Assembly: GCA_016926925.1 (NCBI GenBank)
Contig: JAFGNQ010000138.1
Location: 1 to 44,775, forward strand
DNA from: Candidatus Aminicenantota bacterium
GTDB taxonomy: Bacteria > Acidobacteriota > Aminicenantia > Aminicenantales > Aminicenantaceae
Direction of reading: 5' to 3'
DNA length: 44,775 nucleotides
Position numbers and translations under genes: made by a program. The notes under the pieces were generated by a model that saw only the letters and a list, made by a program, of their open reading frames with translations, had not been told where the DNA came from and searched no databases. Numbering within the stretch: position 1 is the first letter of the stretch; the number at the start of each line of letters is the position of its first letter. This document shows, piece by piece, positions 43,572 to 44,775 of the stretch.

Positions 43572-44546
43572 ATGAGGGAATTGCTCTTTTTGTTTCTCTC
43601 CCTGCCTTTGACTCTCTTTAGTCAGGGCTACAAAGCCGATTCGCTCGAAGTGACGGATACCGTGCGGCGATTCGTGGAAAACCACAGGATATCGGGATCC
43701 GATATCGAAATCGTGCATAAGATAATCGAAGTCACCCATGACGAATTTCTGTTCATAAAAACGGACAGACCACGCCAAAAAAAATGGATCAACGATCCCA
43801 ATTCTATTCAAGAATTCAGGAACGAACTCGAAAAGAAAAGCCAACACCTGAACACTCTTAACAACTTACGGCTACAGCGAACCCTTACAGAGAAGGAACA
43901 TAAGGAAAGAAGGGATCTTCTTCGCCAGATCTATTTTGACCGGCACGACATCCAGGTATATGAAAATCTTGTCCGACATAAAAACATGGTTGCTCAGGAT
44001 ATGGCTTTTGTGGTTAGTGGGAGCGAAGCCATCGAGCATCGCATCAGGGATGGGTGCACGACAATGGCCCACCTTTTTATTTCTTTAGCCAAAGCGGCCG
44101 GAATTGCCGATGTCAGATTTGTTGTCGGCGCCAATGTCTCCGAATTTGAAAAAGCCTGTCCGCAGAATGGACAGGCACGCGTAAAAGAGGTGGAAATCGA
44201 TGGTCATATGATGGCCCTTGTCAAGATCGACGGCCGCTGGGCCCTGGTGAACTGCACCTATTTCGAACCCTTCTCAGCAAATCCTGAAACCCGCTACGAA
44301 ATTCTTTATGAATTGGATAATCTGGCTGTATCCCCGGAAATGCTTCTTGGTCGCGTGATTCGTATGCCCAGCTATCAAAGAGAAAACTTTCCTCCAAGCC
44401 GACTGCTCATTGCAGGTGTCGGAAAAGACCGAGATGACGACCTCGATGTCGAAAATCATGAAGCCCTTATGAATCTTTCAGTAAGTGGATCGCCGGACTG
44501 TCCGGTATGCAAATGGAAGCTTCCAATAGGCGAATTCGGAAAATAG
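43572..44546 (+). CDS. Exported transglutaminase-like cysteine protein (copy 2)
   Basis: 324 residues. The second of two adjacent ATGs (43572) is chosen because AGGAGG is then four bases away; the first would leave one base. A short signal peptide (ELLFLFLSLPLTLFSQG) is followed by a charged helical region (about 20-140). The triad is Cys162 (RDGCTTMAHLF), His212 (DGHMMALV) and Asn227 (WALVNCTYFEP), so the usual Asp is Asn, as in papain. A C-terminal part has two cysteines (CPVCKW) that might bind metal or form a disulfide. Function unknown. It shares the palindromic operator with the acd operon, whose third gene is the other transglutaminase-like protein, and is followed after 41 bases by a probable peptidase gene. 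Confidence 0.75.
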   Translation: MRELLFLFLSLPLTLFSQGYKADSLEVTDTVRRFVENHRISGSDIEIVHKIIEVTHDEFLFIKTDRPRQKKWINDPNSIQEFRNELEKKSQHLNTLNNLRLQRTLTEKEHKERRDLLRQIYFDRHDIQVYENLVRHKNMVAQDMAFVVSGSEAIEHRIRDGCTTMAHLFISLAKAAGIADVRFVVGANVSEFEKACPQNGQARVKEVEIDGHMMALVKIDGRWALVNCTYFEPFSANPETRYEILYELDNLAVSPEMLLGRVIRMPSYQRENFPPSRLLIAGVGKDRDDDLDVENHEALMNLSVSGSPDCPVCKWKLPIGEFGK

Positions 44547-44587
44547 CACTAACCGATAGACGTCACAATTTGTAAAAGGAATTCACT

Positions 44588-44775
44588 ATGCGAATCAAAA
44601 TAACGGAATTGCTCAAAGTCCAAATCAGGGTGCTGCAAATAGTAATAATTGCCGCCTTTTTTTTGGCTCTTAATCCTTTTCATTCGCAGGCGGAATCCGG
44701 CTGCAGAATCGGATATACCATAGATACCCGCCAACCTCATACCCATCTTTTCCACATCAGCCTGACTGTCAATGA
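44588..44775 (+). CDS. Start of exported protein, probably M61-type peptidase (cut by window)
   Basis: An open frame from the ATG at 44588 runs 62 codons to the window edge. AAGGA lies seven bases upstream. A signal sequence (about 15-33, VLQIVIIAAFFLALNPFHSQ) is followed by CRIGYTIDTRQPHTHLFHIS, a beta-strand pattern like the N-terminal domain of M61 glycyl aminopeptidases. The zinc motif would be well beyond the window, so the family call is tentative. Confidence 0.5.
   Translation, partial: MRIKITELLKVQIRVLQIVIIAAFFLALNPFHSQAESGCRIGYTIDTRQPHTHLFHISLTVN

Overview
The window looks like a chromosomal segment of a protein- and amino-acid-degrading Gram-negative bacterium, most likely from the Acidobacteriota and possibly the Aminicenantes lineage. 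This placement is inferred from the gene mix (double-domain amidohydrolases, divergent exported M28 peptidases, a TonB receptor, an ADP-forming acetyl-CoA synthetase and a sodium-coupled amino-acid carrier). It is not based on any marker gene. No rRNA, tRNA, CRISPR array or intact insertion sequence was seen.

Layout. Positions 1-7025 (minus strand): the 5' part of a subtilisin-like S8 protease, then two equal-length (841 residue) double-domain amidohydrolases joined by an ATGA overlap. Positions 7026-9254 (minus): a TonB-dependent receptor with its own terminator. Positions 9567-13880 (plus): two exported M28-type peptidases. Positions 14182-18753 (minus): three tandem S8 proteases, one with all three catalytic residues replaced. 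Positions 18932-20271 (plus): an ECF-like sigma factor and a membrane zinc-finger anti-sigma protein, divergent from the S8 trio and convergent with an exported TPR-CHAT (caspase-like) protease at 20297-23674. Positions 23947-34853 (minus): L-2-hydroxyglutarate oxidase, a BKACE/Kce enzyme, an M3 lipoprotein peptidase, a third M28 peptidase, an anchored M42-type aminopeptidase, and then kbl and tdh. Positions 35006-39500 (plus): ADP-forming acyl-CoA synthetase alpha and beta subunits, a transglutaminase-like exported protein and an NhaC antiporter. Positions 39608-43306 (minus): an alkaline-phosphatase-superfamily protein, a D-2-hydroxyacid dehydrogenase and an AGCS sodium:amino-acid symporter. 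Positions 43572-44775 (plus): a second transglutaminase-like protein and the start of a probable M61-type peptidase.

How the parts may work together. At least eight exported or membrane-bound peptidases would break down external peptides, the TonB receptor could import products, and sodium-coupled carriers would bring in amino acids. Threonine would go through Tdh and Kbl to glycine and acetyl-CoA, and the ADP-forming synthetase would recover ATP from acetyl-CoA. A 22-bp palindrome, TGTATA-N10-TATACA, occurs three times, in front of the synthetase operon (and divergent tdh-kbl), the symporter operon and the second transglutaminase-like operon. This suggests one regulator controls them together. 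The sigma/anti-sigma/TPR-CHAT/S8 block is the best candidate for an undescribed system: an envelope-located protease cascade that may control a sigma factor.
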